From: OAS926 sp035503715
GTDB taxonomy: Bacteria; Pseudomonadota; Alphaproteobacteria; Rhizobiales; Rhizobiaceae
Assembly: GCA_035503715.1 (NCBI GenBank)
Contig: DATJTE010000195.1
Location: forward strand, 1 to 64,000
Direction of reading: 5' to 3'
Length of the DNA stretch: 64,000 bases
The position numbers and the translations under genes were made by a program. The notes below the pieces were generated by a model. It was not told where the DNA came from. It did no database searches and was given only the letters and a program-made list of their open reading frames with translations. Position 1 is the stretch's first letter. Each line of letters begins with the position of its first letter. Shown piece after piece: positions 17,024 to 25,888 of the stretch.

Positions 17024-17947
17024 ATGCTCCGTCATATGCTGCGCAGGTCGCTGTTCGCGATACCGACATTGTTCGGTGTAATCACGCTTTCGTTCCTGCT
17101 GATGAGAATTGCGCCCGGCGGTCCGTTCACTTCCGAGCGGCCGCTCCTGCCGACGGTTCAGGCCGCCATTGAGGCAAAGTATGGGCTCAACGATCCAATT
17201 TACATCCAGCTGATCAATTATTGGGCTGGCCTGATCCAGGGCGATCTCGGCCCCTCGCTGGTGAAGCGCGGCTGGACGGCCAGCAGTTTGATCGAAGCGG
17301 GATTGCCGGTCAGCCTTGAACTCGGCATGTGGGCCATCCTCGTCTCGCTGATCGTCGGGATTCCCGCCGGCGCCTACTCGGCCTTGCATCCGGGCTCCCT
17401 GGTCGACCGGTCGCTCATGAGCGTTTCCGTCGTCGGCATCGCGGTGCCGAATTTCGTCCTGGCTCCGGTGCTCGTCTACATATTCAGCATCACGTTCTCG
17501 CTGCTGCCCGTGGGAGGCTGGGGCGGGGGATCCTACGCAAACAAGATCCTGCCGGTCGCCTCGCTCAGCCTGCCGCTCGCAGGCTACCTCGCCCGTCTGC
17601 TGCGCAGTTCGATGATCGAGGTGCTTGCCGCCGACTTCATCCGGACGGCGATCGCCAAAGGGGTCAGCATCCACCGCATCCTCTTCGTGCATGCGCTCAA
17701 ACCGTCCTTGATACCGGTGGCGAGCTTCATGGGGCCGGCGATGGCTGGCGTGCTCACCGGCTCCGTCGTGATCGAACGGGTCTTCGCCATACCTGGCATC
17801 GGCACCACCTTCATCGATGGCGCGGTCAACCGGGACTATTTCGTCGTGCTGGGCGCGCTGGTGGTCTACGCGACGCTGCTCATCGTGCTCAATCTTGTCG
17901 TGGACCTGGCCTATGCGGTGCTCGATCCGCGCGTGCAAATGGATTGA
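17024..17947 (+). CDS. Oligopeptide ABC transporter permease, OppB-like, module 1
   Basis: 307 residues, six membrane segments expected, with the OppB/DppB N-terminus (LRRSLFAIPTLFGVITLSF) and the EAA coupling loop around ADFIRTAIAKGVSIHRIL. Ends DPRVQMD as is usual. ATG at 17024 is preceded by AGGAGGTGAG, much better than the in-frame start at 16997. The next permease begins 4 bases later. Confidence 0.94.
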   Translation: MLRHMLRRSLFAIPTLFGVITLSFLLMRIAPGGPFTSERPLLPTVQAAIEAKYGLNDPIYIQLINYWAGLIQGDLGPSLVKRGWTASSLIEAGLPVSLELGMWAILVSLIVGIPAGAYSALHPGSLVDRSLMSVSVVGIAVPNFVLAPVLVYIFSITFSLLPVGGWGGGSYANKILPVASLSLPLAGYLARLLRSSMIEVLAADFIRTAIAKGVSIHRILFVHALKPSLIPVASFMGPAMAGVLTGSVVIERVFAIPGIGTTFIDGAVNRDYFVVLGALVVYATLLIVLNLVVDLAYAVLDPRVQMD

Positions 17948-17951
17948 AGAC

Positions 17952-18845
17952 ATGAGCGCAACCAGCAATGCCAGCGAAGGTTTCAGCGTTGCCCGCCCAA
18001 GCGCGTGGACGCGGATCATGCAGGTCTACCGCGGCGTCTCGACGCCGCGGATGCGCATCTATGGAACGATTCTCCTGGCGATCGTCCTCGCCTGTGCGTT
18101 CGGGCCGTATTTCACGGGCTACGGCATTAACGAGATCCATTGGGACTATGTCGATCATCCGCCGAGCTTTTCCGAAGGCTTCCCGCTCGGCACGGACAGC
18201 AATGGGCGTGATCTCCTGACGCGGATACTCCACGGCGGACGGATTTCGCTGACAGTGGCCCTGGCAGCAACGCTGGTGAGTCTGATGATCGGCGTTATGT
18301 ACGGCGCGATCTCCGGCTACATCGGCGGCATCACGGACGAAGTGATGATGCGTGTCGTCGACATGCTCTATTGCCTGCCGTTTATCTTCTTCGTGATCCT
18401 GCTCGCCGTCCTGTTTGGGCGAAGCGTCGTCGTGGTCTTCATCGCCATCGGCGCGGTCGAGTGGCTGGACATTGCACGCATCGTGCGCGGTCAGGTCCTC
18501 TCACTTAAGCATAAGGAATTTGTGGATTCGGCACGGGTTCTCGGCGTGCCGGCCGGCAAGATCGTCCGCCGCCACATTCTGCCAAATCTCGCGGGCATCA
18601 TCATAGTCTACACGACGTTGACGGTGCCGCGGATCATCCTGCTGGAGTCGGCACTCGGCTACCTCGGACTGGGGGTGCAGGAGCCGATGGCGAGCTGGGG
18701 CGTGCTGGTCGCGGACGGCGCGCGCGTGATGGATACGGCGCCCTGGATTCTCTTCTTTCCGGCCGCCGCGCTAACGCTCACCGTCTTCTGCCTGAACGTC
18801 CTTGGCGACGGGCTGAGAGACTATTTCGATCCCAAGACCAAATGA
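17952..18845 (+). CDS. Oligopeptide ABC transporter permease, OppC-like, module 1
   Basis: 297 residues, partner of the preceding OppB. Hallmarks are HPPSFSEGFPLGTDSNGRDLLTR early on, the EAA loop in DSARVLGVPAGKIVRRHILP, and the end GDGLRDYFDPKTK. The start I use is the ATG at 17952; the frame is open further upstream only because it overlaps the OppB gene. Overlaps the next ATPase gene by 4 bases (ATGA). Confidence 0.93.
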   Translation: MSATSNASEGFSVARPSAWTRIMQVYRGVSTPRMRIYGTILLAIVLACAFGPYFTGYGINEIHWDYVDHPPSFSEGFPLGTDSNGRDLLTRILHGGRISLTVALAATLVSLMIGVMYGAISGYIGGITDEVMMRVVDMLYCLPFIFFVILLAVLFGRSVVVVFIAIGAVEWLDIARIVRGQVLSLKHKEFVDSARVLGVPAGKIVRRHILPNLAGIIIVYTTLTVPRIILLESALGYLGLGVQEPMASWGVLVADGARVMDTAPWILFFPAAALTLTVFCLNVLGDGLRDYFDPKTK

Positions 18846-19834
18846 CCGACCCGGAACCACCGCGCCGAATGCTTTCGATCAGGAATTTTTCCGTCACCTA
18901 TCCGACGCCGGCCGGCGTCGTCACGCCGGTCATAAATGTCAATCTAGATATCGCCCGCAATGAAGCGCTCGCCGTCGTCGGCGAGTCCGGCTCCGGCAAG
19001 AGTCAGCTCTTCCTTGGAAGCCTCGGTCTCTCGGGGCGTAATGCCCGCGTGACGGGCGAGGTTCTGTTCGAAGGCAAGGATCTGGTCACGGCCTCCGAAC
19101 GCGAGCTGCGCCAGATACGCGGGCGGCGCATTGCCTATGTCTTCCAGAACCCGCTGACCTCGCTGAACCCTTATCTCAAGATCGGCACCCAGATGGCGGA
19201 GGTGCTCGCGCGCGAGACGGGCGCGCAAGGCGGTCATATCCGCGAACGCTGTGTCGAGGCGCTGGACATGGTTCAGATTCCCGAAGGCCGGCGCCGGCTC
19301 GACATGTATCCGCATGAATTCTCGGGCGGCATGCGCCAGCGCGCGATGATTGCCATGGCGCTTCTGTGTAAGCCGGACCTGTTGATCGCAGACGAGCCGA
19401 CGACCGCGCTCGACGTGACCGTTCAGGCCCACGTGATCGACCTTCTCGGCAGGTTGAGAAGGGAACTCGGCATGTCGGTGGTGCTGATCACGCACAATCT
19501 GGGCATCGTTGCCGGCTTCGCCGACCGGACCGCCGTCATGTATGGCGGCCGCGTGATCGAGTTGGGTGAAACTAGAGAGATGATCGCCGGGCCACGCCAT
19601 CCTTATACGCTGGGATTGCTGGAGGCGGTGCCGGAACTGGACGACGACATCATGTCGCCACTGGCGACGATTCCCGGCCAGCCGCCAAATCCGCTGCAAT
19701 TGCCGGCAGGTTGCACATTCCATCCGCGATGCAGGATCGCCGAGGCGCGCTGCGTCGAGGATGTTCCTGAACTTGCCACGGTGCATGCGGGCCATGGTTC
19801 GCGATGCATCAAATGGCCGGACGTTCATCCATGA
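18842..19834 (+). CDS. Oligopeptide ABC transporter ATP-binding protein, OppD-like, module 1
   Basis: 330 residues. Walker A GESGSGKSQ, signature FSGGMRQRAMIAMAL, Walker B LLIADEPT, switch His in LITHNLG, and the C-terminal Opp extension with cysteines (GCTFHPRCRIAEARC). Coupled by ATGA overlaps to both neighbours. Works as a heterodimer with the next gene product. Confidence 0.94.
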   Translation: MTDPEPPRRMLSIRNFSVTYPTPAGVVTPVINVNLDIARNEALAVVGESGSGKSQLFLGSLGLSGRNARVTGEVLFEGKDLVTASERELRQIRGRRIAYVFQNPLTSLNPYLKIGTQMAEVLARETGAQGGHIRERCVEALDMVQIPEGRRRLDMYPHEFSGGMRQRAMIAMALLCKPDLLIADEPTTALDVTVQAHVIDLLGRLRRELGMSVVLITHNLGIVAGFADRTAVMYGGRVIELGETREMIAGPRHPYTLGLLEAVPELDDDIMSPLATIPGQPPNPLQLPAGCTFHPRCRIAEARCVEDVPELATVHAGHGSRCIKWPDVHP

Positions 19835-20802
19835 TCGCTGATCCGACGGATAGCCGCCCATTGTTGCAGGTTAAGCAGCTTGGTGTGCGCTTCCTCGTCA
19901 AGGGCGGCTTCCTGCGGCCCAAGAAACAGCTGAAGGCATTGACGGCCATCGATTTTGACGTGGCGCCTGGTGAGAGCCTCGGCATCGTCGGCGAGACCGG
20001 AAGCGGCAAGTCGACGCTCGCACGCAGTCTGCTGGGACTGGTGGATCCGAGCGAAGGCAGCATCCTCTGGGCCGGGAAACCGCTGGAGCGGAAAAGCCGT
20101 GCCGCCGTCCGCAAGGATCTGCAGGTCGTGTTCCAGGATTCGCTGGGGTCGCTCGATCCGCGCTGGACCGTGGGCCAATCGATCGCCGAGGCGCTGACGA
20201 CTCACTCGTCGCGATCAGCGTCTGAGATCGACCAGGCGGTTCAGAAAGTGATGACGGACGTCGGATTGCGGCTGGAACTGGCAGGGCGCTTTCCGCACGA
20301 ACTCTCCGGCGGGCAGGCGCAGCGTGTGGCGATCGCGCGCGGGCTCATCCTCAGACCGCGCATGATCGTATTCGACGAGCCGGTGTCGGCGCTCGACGTC
20401 TCGACACAGGCCCAGATCCTGAATCTGATCGATCGCATCCGTAAGTCGGAGGGTCTCTCATACCTGTTCATTTCGCACGACCTCGCGGTCGTCAGGCGCA
20501 TAGTCGACCGCGTCCTGGTACTCTATCTCGGACGGATCATGGAGATAGCCGGCCGCGACGAGTTCTTCGCGCGGCCGCGGCATCCCTACTCGCAGGCGCT
20601 GATCGCGGCAGTCCCGAGCACGCGCGGACACAAACATCAGCACGCAGTACTGTCCCAGGATATTCCCTCGCCGCTCGCCCCGCCGTCCGGCTGCGTCTTT
20701 CGCACGCGTTGTCCAAAGGCCGCCGACCTGTGTGCGGCCACCGTGCCGCCGCTTGTCGAAAACCAGCGCCGCCACCTCGTCGCCTGCCATTTCCCCGGCT
20801 AA
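19831..20802 (+). CDS. Oligopeptide ABC transporter ATP-binding protein, OppF-like, module 1
   Basis: 323 residues. Walker A GETGSGKST, signature LSGGQAQRVAIARGL, Walker B MIVFDEPVSALD, and the Cys-containing C-terminal tail (GCVFRTRCPKAADLC). ATG at 19831 overlaps the OppD stop in the ATGA form; the frame also has an ATG at 19804 inside OppD, which I consider less likely. Second ATPase half of the importer. Confidence 0.93.
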   Translation: MIADPTDSRPLLQVKQLGVRFLVKGGFLRPKKQLKALTAIDFDVAPGESLGIVGETGSGKSTLARSLLGLVDPSEGSILWAGKPLERKSRAAVRKDLQVVFQDSLGSLDPRWTVGQSIAEALTTHSSRSASEIDQAVQKVMTDVGLRLELAGRFPHELSGGQAQRVAIARGLILRPRMIVFDEPVSALDVSTQAQILNLIDRIRKSEGLSYLFISHDLAVVRRIVDRVLVLYLGRIMEIAGRDEFFARPRHPYSQALIAAVPSTRGHKHQHAVLSQDIPSPLAPPSGCVFRTRCPKAADLCAATVPPLVENQRRHLVACHFPG

Positions 20803-20826
20803 GCCAATCGTCAGGAACCGATCACA

Positions 20827-22212
20827 GTGCCTAAACTCTATACCGGTCCCGCAATCTCCCACTTCCAATATATGGCCAACCTATACCTCACGAGTGTTGC
20901 CGCCTCGCACTTCATTTCGAAGATGAGCATGGACCGCGCCGTCGAGGCCACCTACGAACTCGCCGACCAATATCCGGACTGGTGGAAGGACGAGGTCGGC
21001 TCGACCGCCCCTATAGAGTTCGCCGATGAGCGCACGCTGGTGCAGATCGCACGAGACTATCGTCGCGTGGCGCGCTTCTATGGCGACATCGGCTGCGTGC
21101 TGCTGCCGAGCGGGCATGACGAGCCGTTCTTTGCGACGGAGCGCTACGAGGCGTTGCCGCGTTCGGGCAAGAAGCCGCTGGTCGAGATCGACTTCAGCGC
21201 AGGCGCCGCGCCGGCACCGGACATTGAGCGCGCGCTTGAGCCAGCGTTTGAGCCAGAGGCCAAGACGGGGTCGCTGATCGTCCTGCAGAGGGGAAAATGC
21301 CTCTACGAGAGATATGCCGGCGGGGCCGGTGCGGATACCAAGCTTGCAAGCTGGTCCATGGGCAAGAGCCTGGTCTCGGCGCTCATCGGCACCCTGATGA
21401 CCGAAGGCAAGACCGAATTGGACCGAAGCGACCTTTTGGCGTGCTGGACCTCCGACGCGGGCGATCCAAGACGCAAGATTCTCTTGCGCGATCTCTTGAG
21501 GATGAGCAGTGGCTTGCGGTTCTCCGGGTACGAAAACCCGGCATACACCTGGGGGCAGGCGACCAGCGATCACTTGCTCCCCTACTCGGAAGCGATCGAG
21601 TTCTATTCACTCTCGACGTCGATGCCGCTGGAGCATGCACCCGGCACCGTCGGCCGTTACAGGAACTGCGATATCGCCTCAGCGGCGGCCGTGGCGAAAC
21701 AAATCGTCGAGTCCGAGGGTGGCGATTTCGTCCACTGGGTTTATGACAAATTGAATCCCATCCTGGGCGATGGCCAGTTCTGCCTTTGCCCCGATGCGCA
21801 TGGAAATCCGATATTCACTGGACTGACCTATGTCACCGCACGGGGATGGGCACGCTTCGCCCAGTTGATGCTCGACGGCGGCAGGGCTGGCACGCAGCGC
21901 ATCTTTGACGAAAACTACGTGCAGTTCGCGCAGCAGGTCGCCCCTGCCTGGGTTGGCGCTGACTCGAGCTGGCACCGTGCCACCTATGGCGGCGGGTTCT
22001 GGGTGAACCAGCAGCGCGACGACCGCCCCGCGGAGTTCGACCTTCCCGCCGACGCCTATTTCGCGGCTGGCGGTGGCTCAAACTACGCGATCATCGTTCC
22101 CAGTCTGGACCTGGTGGTCGTGCGTCAGGGCGACCTGCGCGGGCGAGGCGGCAAGGACCACCTCAATGCGGCTCTGCGGGAACTGGTCCCTCTGCTTTCG
22201 GGTGCGACCTGA
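20827..22212 (+). CDS. Beta-lactamase-fold serine hydrolase, module 1
   Basis: 461 residues with the class C beta-lactamase/esterase/6-aminohexanoate-dimer-hydrolase pattern. The nucleophile is Ser177 in SMGK (SxxK), the second motif is YRN (GRYRNCD), and a GGGFW stretch lies near the third motif. Residues 1-110 form an N-terminal part not typical of the core. No signal peptide is obvious, so it probably acts on the imported compound in the cytoplasm, cleaving an amide or ester. GTG start at 20827 with CAGGAA upstream. Last gene of the OppABCDF module; a second hydrolase of the same superfamily closes module 2. Confidence 0.85.
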   Translation: MPKLYTGPAISHFQYMANLYLTSVAASHFISKMSMDRAVEATYELADQYPDWWKDEVGSTAPIEFADERTLVQIARDYRRVARFYGDIGCVLLPSGHDEPFFATERYEALPRSGKKPLVEIDFSAGAAPAPDIERALEPAFEPEAKTGSLIVLQRGKCLYERYAGGAGADTKLASWSMGKSLVSALIGTLMTEGKTELDRSDLLACWTSDAGDPRRKILLRDLLRMSSGLRFSGYENPAYTWGQATSDHLLPYSEAIEFYSLSTSMPLEHAPGTVGRYRNCDIASAAAVAKQIVESEGGDFVHWVYDKLNPILGDGQFCLCPDAHGNPIFTGLTYVTARGWARFAQLMLDGGRAGTQRIFDENYVQFAQQVAPAWVGADSSWHRATYGGGFWVNQQRDDRPAEFDLPADAYFAAGGGSNYAIIVPSLDLVVVRQGDLRGRGGKDHLNAALRELVPLLSGAT

Positions 22213-22269
22213 ATAACCAGGCTGAGTGATTGCCGGATAGGCGCCGAGCGGTAGCCGCGTGTGCTGCCG

Positions 22270-22965
22270 TCAGCTGCGTGTGCGAGCCGATGGGCGAATG
22301 TCCATCTTTGACTGTGTGTAGTGCTCGCTGACAGCCGCTGCCATCGCCTGGGCGTCGCGCTTGGCCAGTGCAGCGATGATCTTCTCGTGCTGGAGCACCG
22401 AGTCTTTCCAGCGCTGGATCTTTCCGTTCCACGCAAGCCGCTGCTTCACGACCCGGTTGTTCAGTGACTTGTAGCTCTTCTCGAGCACCCGATTGTGCGA
22501 GGCGGAGATGATGCTCTCGTGGAATTGGAGATTGTGCTTGAAGTACTCCTCCAGATCGCCCTCGTCATAGCATTTCATCATTTCCGCGTGTTTCGCCGCG
22601 ATGGCTTCGATCTCCGCCGACGTCGCCCTCTCGCAGGCCAGCTTCGCGCCCCACTCCTCAAGCGTGCCGAGCAGCGACAGAATATCTTGCGTTTCCTCGG
22701 CTGACAGTTTGCGGACCACTGCTCCGCGATACGGCAGGAGCGCTACCATGTCTTCGGCCGCGAGAACCTTGAGCGCCTCCCGAAGGGGCGTCCGGGAGAT
22801 CTTCAGTTTGGCGCAGAGGCTCCTCTCCGGGATGCGCTCGCCTGGCTCCAGCTCACCGGTAATGATCATCTCCCGCAAATGGTCCACAACGCGGTCGTGA
22901 AGGATGGTCCCCGAGACCTCCGACTCCGATTCGTATGGATCCTCAAGCGTATCGACGTTGGTCAA
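22270..22965 (-). CDS. GntR-family transcriptional regulator, FadR/FCD subfamily (second copy)
   Basis: Winged helix (REMIITGELEPGERIPE, CAKLKISRTPLREALKVL) followed by an FCD domain with the metal-site pattern NLQFHESI and QHEKII. I prefer a TTG start at 22965, preceded by GGGAG at a usable distance, giving 231 residues; the open frame runs to 23160, but those 65 residues are an Arg-rich stretch without family character. It separates the two Opp modules and diverges from module 2, whose promoter carries two operator copies. Paralogue of the regulator at 11577, so both may recognise the same 14-mer. Confidence 0.88.
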   Translation of the reverse strand: MTNVDTLEDPYESESEVSGTILHDRVVDHLREMIITGELEPGERIPERSLCAKLKISRTPLREALKVLAAEDMVALLPYRGAVVRKLSAEETQDILSLLGTLEEWGAKLACERATSAEIEAIAAKHAEMMKCYDEGDLEEYFKHNLQFHESIISASHNRVLEKSYKSLNNRVVKQRLAWNGKIQRWKDSVLQHEKIIAALAKRDAQAMAAAVSEHYTQSKMDIRPSARTRS

Positions 22966-23305
22966 CCACCAACTCCCATCTGCCTCTCCACCCCGCCGCT
23001 TCCGTCGACGTCCACAAGGCCGCTGCTCATGGAGTTTCGGTGGCTTCAACCTTCCAAACGATCTCCGGAAGCTTGCCTGCCGCGGGCGCGGCAGCCGTGC
23101 AACAGCTGCTGTACTGAGCCGTTTGTCCATGATTTCCGCGATGCCGACAAGAGGGGGCAATCATAGCCCGCCGGCCAGCACACCGGAATGCCGGATGGTT
23201 CTCATATCGCAGCCAACCGAGATTCCGATCTGTCGCTCGTTCGCGACGCCGAGCTGCGCGTCGACGGCGGCAAGACCAGCCGCATGCAACAGCAACCCGC
23301 GCAAA
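22966..23305. other. Intergenic region upstream of second GntR gene
   Basis: About 340 bases with the probable GntR leader on the minus strand. I see no gene I would support; the reading frames here are Arg/Pro-rich and unrecognisable. Confidence 0.4.
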
Positions 23306-23346
23306 TTGACATTGAATACCATATCGAATACTAAATGATATTCAAA
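23306..23346 (+). promoter_or_regulatory. Candidate promoter of second Opp module with two GntR operators (copies D and E)
   Basis: TTGACA at 23306-23311 overlaps operator D, ATTGAATACCATAT (23311-23324; 13 of 14 bases match the exact copies). Operator E, AAATGATATTCAAA (23333-23346; 12 of 14), lies in the opposite orientation downstream. Together they form a large inverted repeat centred near 23328, which suits two cooperating dimers. The first gene starts at 23380. Confidence 0.65.
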
Positions 23347-23379
23347 TGACACCCGAGTGGGTGCGGACAGGGGAAGACG

Positions 23380-24927
23380 ATGGCAAAACACAGAAAATCC
23401 CGCAGAAAACTCTTTGCTTCGTGGGCCGCGACTGTCGCGTCCGTCGCGTTTTTGGCGACGCCCGCCAACGCGTCGGAAGCCGACGACACTTTGCGTCTTG
23501 CCTGGGGTGGAGGCGCGGGACCTCTGGAGACCGCCAACGTCTATTTCACCAATAGCCGCACCGGCATCTGGCTTGCGATGAACGTCTGGGATGCTCTCGT
23601 CTATCGCAATCCCGAGACGATGCAGTACGAACCGCTACTCGCTGAAGGGTGGCAGCAGATCGACGATTTGACGCTGGAGTTCAAACTCCGCCAAGGCGTG
23701 AAGTTCCACAATGGCGAGGCGTTTAACGCGAACGATGTCGTCGCCACGATCAACTGGGCTGTCGACCCGGCGAGCGGTGTCCTCAAGGCGCGTGAAACCG
23801 CATGGATCGATCGCGCCGAGAAAGTTGACGACAACACGGTCCGGATCATTTCGAAGAAAGTCTTTCCCGTGGCGCTCGACTATCTGACGACGCTGCCCAT
23901 CTACCCGGACGAATACATGGCTGCGGCTGGCCGCGACGGCATGGCTGCGAATCCCGTCGGTACCGGTCCGTACAAGGTTGCGAAGCTCGATCCGACGCGG
24001 GAATATCACCTGCAGGTAAATCCCGATTATTCCTGGGGCAGCCCGAAACAGACTCCGAAAATCGGCAATGTGATCATCCGCGAGATCCAGGACCTCCAGA
24101 CGCAGGTCGCCGAACTCGTCAGCGGCGGAATAGACCTGAGCGCCGACATTCAGTCCGACCAGGCGGCGCAGCTCAAGAACATGAGCGGCCTGACCGTCAC
24201 GACGGGCGAGACGATGCGTATCAGCTATCTCGGTCTCGATGCCACCGGGCGGAGCGGCGACAAATATCTCAGCAATCTGAATGTCCGCCAGGCTATCAAT
24301 CTGGGGTTCAACCGGGAAGCGTACCGGAAGGCACTCTTCGGCGACTCTGCGCGAAACATCCATGTGTCATGCTACCCGTCGCAGTTCGGTTGCGACGATA
24401 CGAATGCGGTCCGTTATGAGTACGATCCGGAGAAGGCGAAGAAGCTGCTTGCGGACGCCGGGTTCGCGGACGGAATCGAGCTTTCGCTGTTCACCGTACC
24501 AGCGGTATGGGTCGATCCGATGGTTGCCGACCTCGCCAAGATCGGCATCACGCTCAAGGTGAATGCGATGCCGTGGGGTTCGCTTTCACCGAAGATAACC
24601 AGCGGCGAAGTTCCGATACTGGCGGACAATCACGGCTCCTATTCGATAAATGATGCCTCGGCCAGCATTGGCTATTTCTTCGGCGGCGGGCCTAACGACT
24701 ACAGCCGTGACGCGGAAGTGACGCAATGGCTCGCCGAAGCCGAGGCGACGATGGATCCTGAAGCCCGGAAGGCGCTTTACGCCAAGGCAATCGCGAAAGT
24801 GACGAGCCAGGCCTACCACGTCCCGATGTCCAGCCATGTCCGGCACTATGTTCACTCGGACAAGCTCGCCATGAAGCCTTCAGGGGACGAGATCCTTCGG
24901 CTCTTCGAATACAGCTGGAGCAAATAA
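23380..24927 (+). CDS. Peptide-type ABC transporter solute-binding protein, module 2
   Basis: 515 residues, family 5 receptor. Basic N-terminus (MAKHRKSRRKLF), hydrophobic core and cleavage near TPANASEA. The family pattern includes a LAEGWQQIDDLTLEFKLRQG stretch, a NPVGTGPYK segment and LNVRQAINLGFNREAYRK. GGGGAAG precedes the ATG. Its sequence differs clearly from the module 1 receptor, so the two modules probably recognise different members of a compound class. Confidence 0.93.
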   Translation: MAKHRKSRRKLFASWAATVASVAFLATPANASEADDTLRLAWGGGAGPLETANVYFTNSRTGIWLAMNVWDALVYRNPETMQYEPLLAEGWQQIDDLTLEFKLRQGVKFHNGEAFNANDVVATINWAVDPASGVLKARETAWIDRAEKVDDNTVRIISKKVFPVALDYLTTLPIYPDEYMAAAGRDGMAANPVGTGPYKVAKLDPTREYHLQVNPDYSWGSPKQTPKIGNVIIREIQDLQTQVAELVSGGIDLSADIQSDQAAQLKNMSGLTVTTGETMRISYLGLDATGRSGDKYLSNLNVRQAINLGFNREAYRKALFGDSARNIHVSCYPSQFGCDDTNAVRYEYDPEKAKKLLADAGFADGIELSLFTVPAVWVDPMVADLAKIGITLKVNAMPWGSLSPKITSGEVPILADNHGSYSINDASASIGYFFGGGPNDYSRDAEVTQWLAEAEATMDPEARKALYAKAIAKVTSQAYHVPMSSHVRHYVHSDKLAMKPSGDEILRLFEYSWSK

Positions 24928-24958
24928 GCGCGAGCGGGGAGAACAGGATAGCGGCGCA

Positions 24959-25876
24959 ATGCTGCAATACATTGCCCGGCAGACGGTTTCGGCCGTATTC
25001 ATCCTGCTGGTGGTCTCCATCGCCGCGTTCAGCATCAGCCATCTCGCCGGTGATCCAGCAGCGGTCATCGCCGGCGAGAACCCGAGCGCGGAGCAGATAG
25101 AGCAGATCAGGAAGACATACGGCTTCGATCGTCCGCTCTACCAGCAATATCTCTCGTGGATGGGAGGAGCGCTCCGCTTCGATTTCGGCACCTCCTACCA
25201 CTATCACCAGCCCGTGGCGACGATGATCGCCGAACGGCTTCCCGTGACACTCGTTCTCGGGCTGACGTCGATCACCTTCGCGCTGATGCTCGCGCTGCCG
25301 CTCGGTGTCATCGCCGGCGTGTGGCCGAATTCGCTGATAGACCGCATCGCGCTGACAATCGCCGTCGTCGGGCAGGCGGTGCCGACGTTCTGGCTGTCGC
25401 TGATGCTGATCTCGTTCCTGGCCGTCGGTTACGGCCTGTTGCCGGTTTCCGGCTCTTCGTCCTGGCTACATTACGTCATGCCGACCATCGCGCTGGGCTA
25501 CTATGCGCTCCCGACCCTTATGCGTGTAACACGGGCGGGAATGATCGAGGTGCTTGCCACCGACTACATTCGCGCCGCGCGCGCGAAAGGTCTTCTGGAG
25601 ACGCAGGTCCTCGTCAAACATGCGTTGCGCAACGCGATCGTTCCTGTCGTTTCTCTGGCGTCGGTGCAATTCGGCATGATGCTCGGCGGATCGGTGATCG
25701 TCGAAACGATTTTCGCGATCCAGGGGATCGGCTGGCTGGGTTACGATGCGGTCCTTCGCGTCGACCTTCCTGTCGTGCAAGCGGTAGTGCTCGTCGTCGC
25801 CGCCTTCTTTATCGTTCTCACGTGGGCGGCTGACGTCGTGAACGCGATCCTCGATCCCCGCATTCGCCTTTCCTAG
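24959..25876 (+). CDS. Dipeptide/oligopeptide ABC transporter permease, DppB-like, module 2
   Basis: 305 residues, six expected membrane segments. N-terminal MLQYIARQTVSAVFILLVV, the motif FGTSYHYHQPVATMIAERLP, and the coupling loop ATDYIRAARAKGLLETQVL are typical. Ends with ILDPRIRLS. Lies 31 bases after the receptor gene and 12 bases before the next permease. Confidence 0.94.
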   Translation: MLQYIARQTVSAVFILLVVSIAAFSISHLAGDPAAVIAGENPSAEQIEQIRKTYGFDRPLYQQYLSWMGGALRFDFGTSYHYHQPVATMIAERLPVTLVLGLTSITFALMLALPLGVIAGVWPNSLIDRIALTIAVVGQAVPTFWLSLMLISFLAVGYGLLPVSGSSSWLHYVMPTIALGYYALPTLMRVTRAGMIEVLATDYIRAARAKGLLETQVLVKHALRNAIVPVVSLASVQFGMMLGGSVIVETIFAIQGIGWLGYDAVLRVDLPVVQAVVLVVAAFFIVLTWAADVVNAILDPRIRLS

Positions 25877-25888
25877 GTCCAGAGGCTG

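Noticed and set aside
23161..23391. 76-codon minus-strand frame upstream of the second GntR gene
   Set aside because: Covers the module 2 promoter and its operators; no ribosome-binding site or motif.
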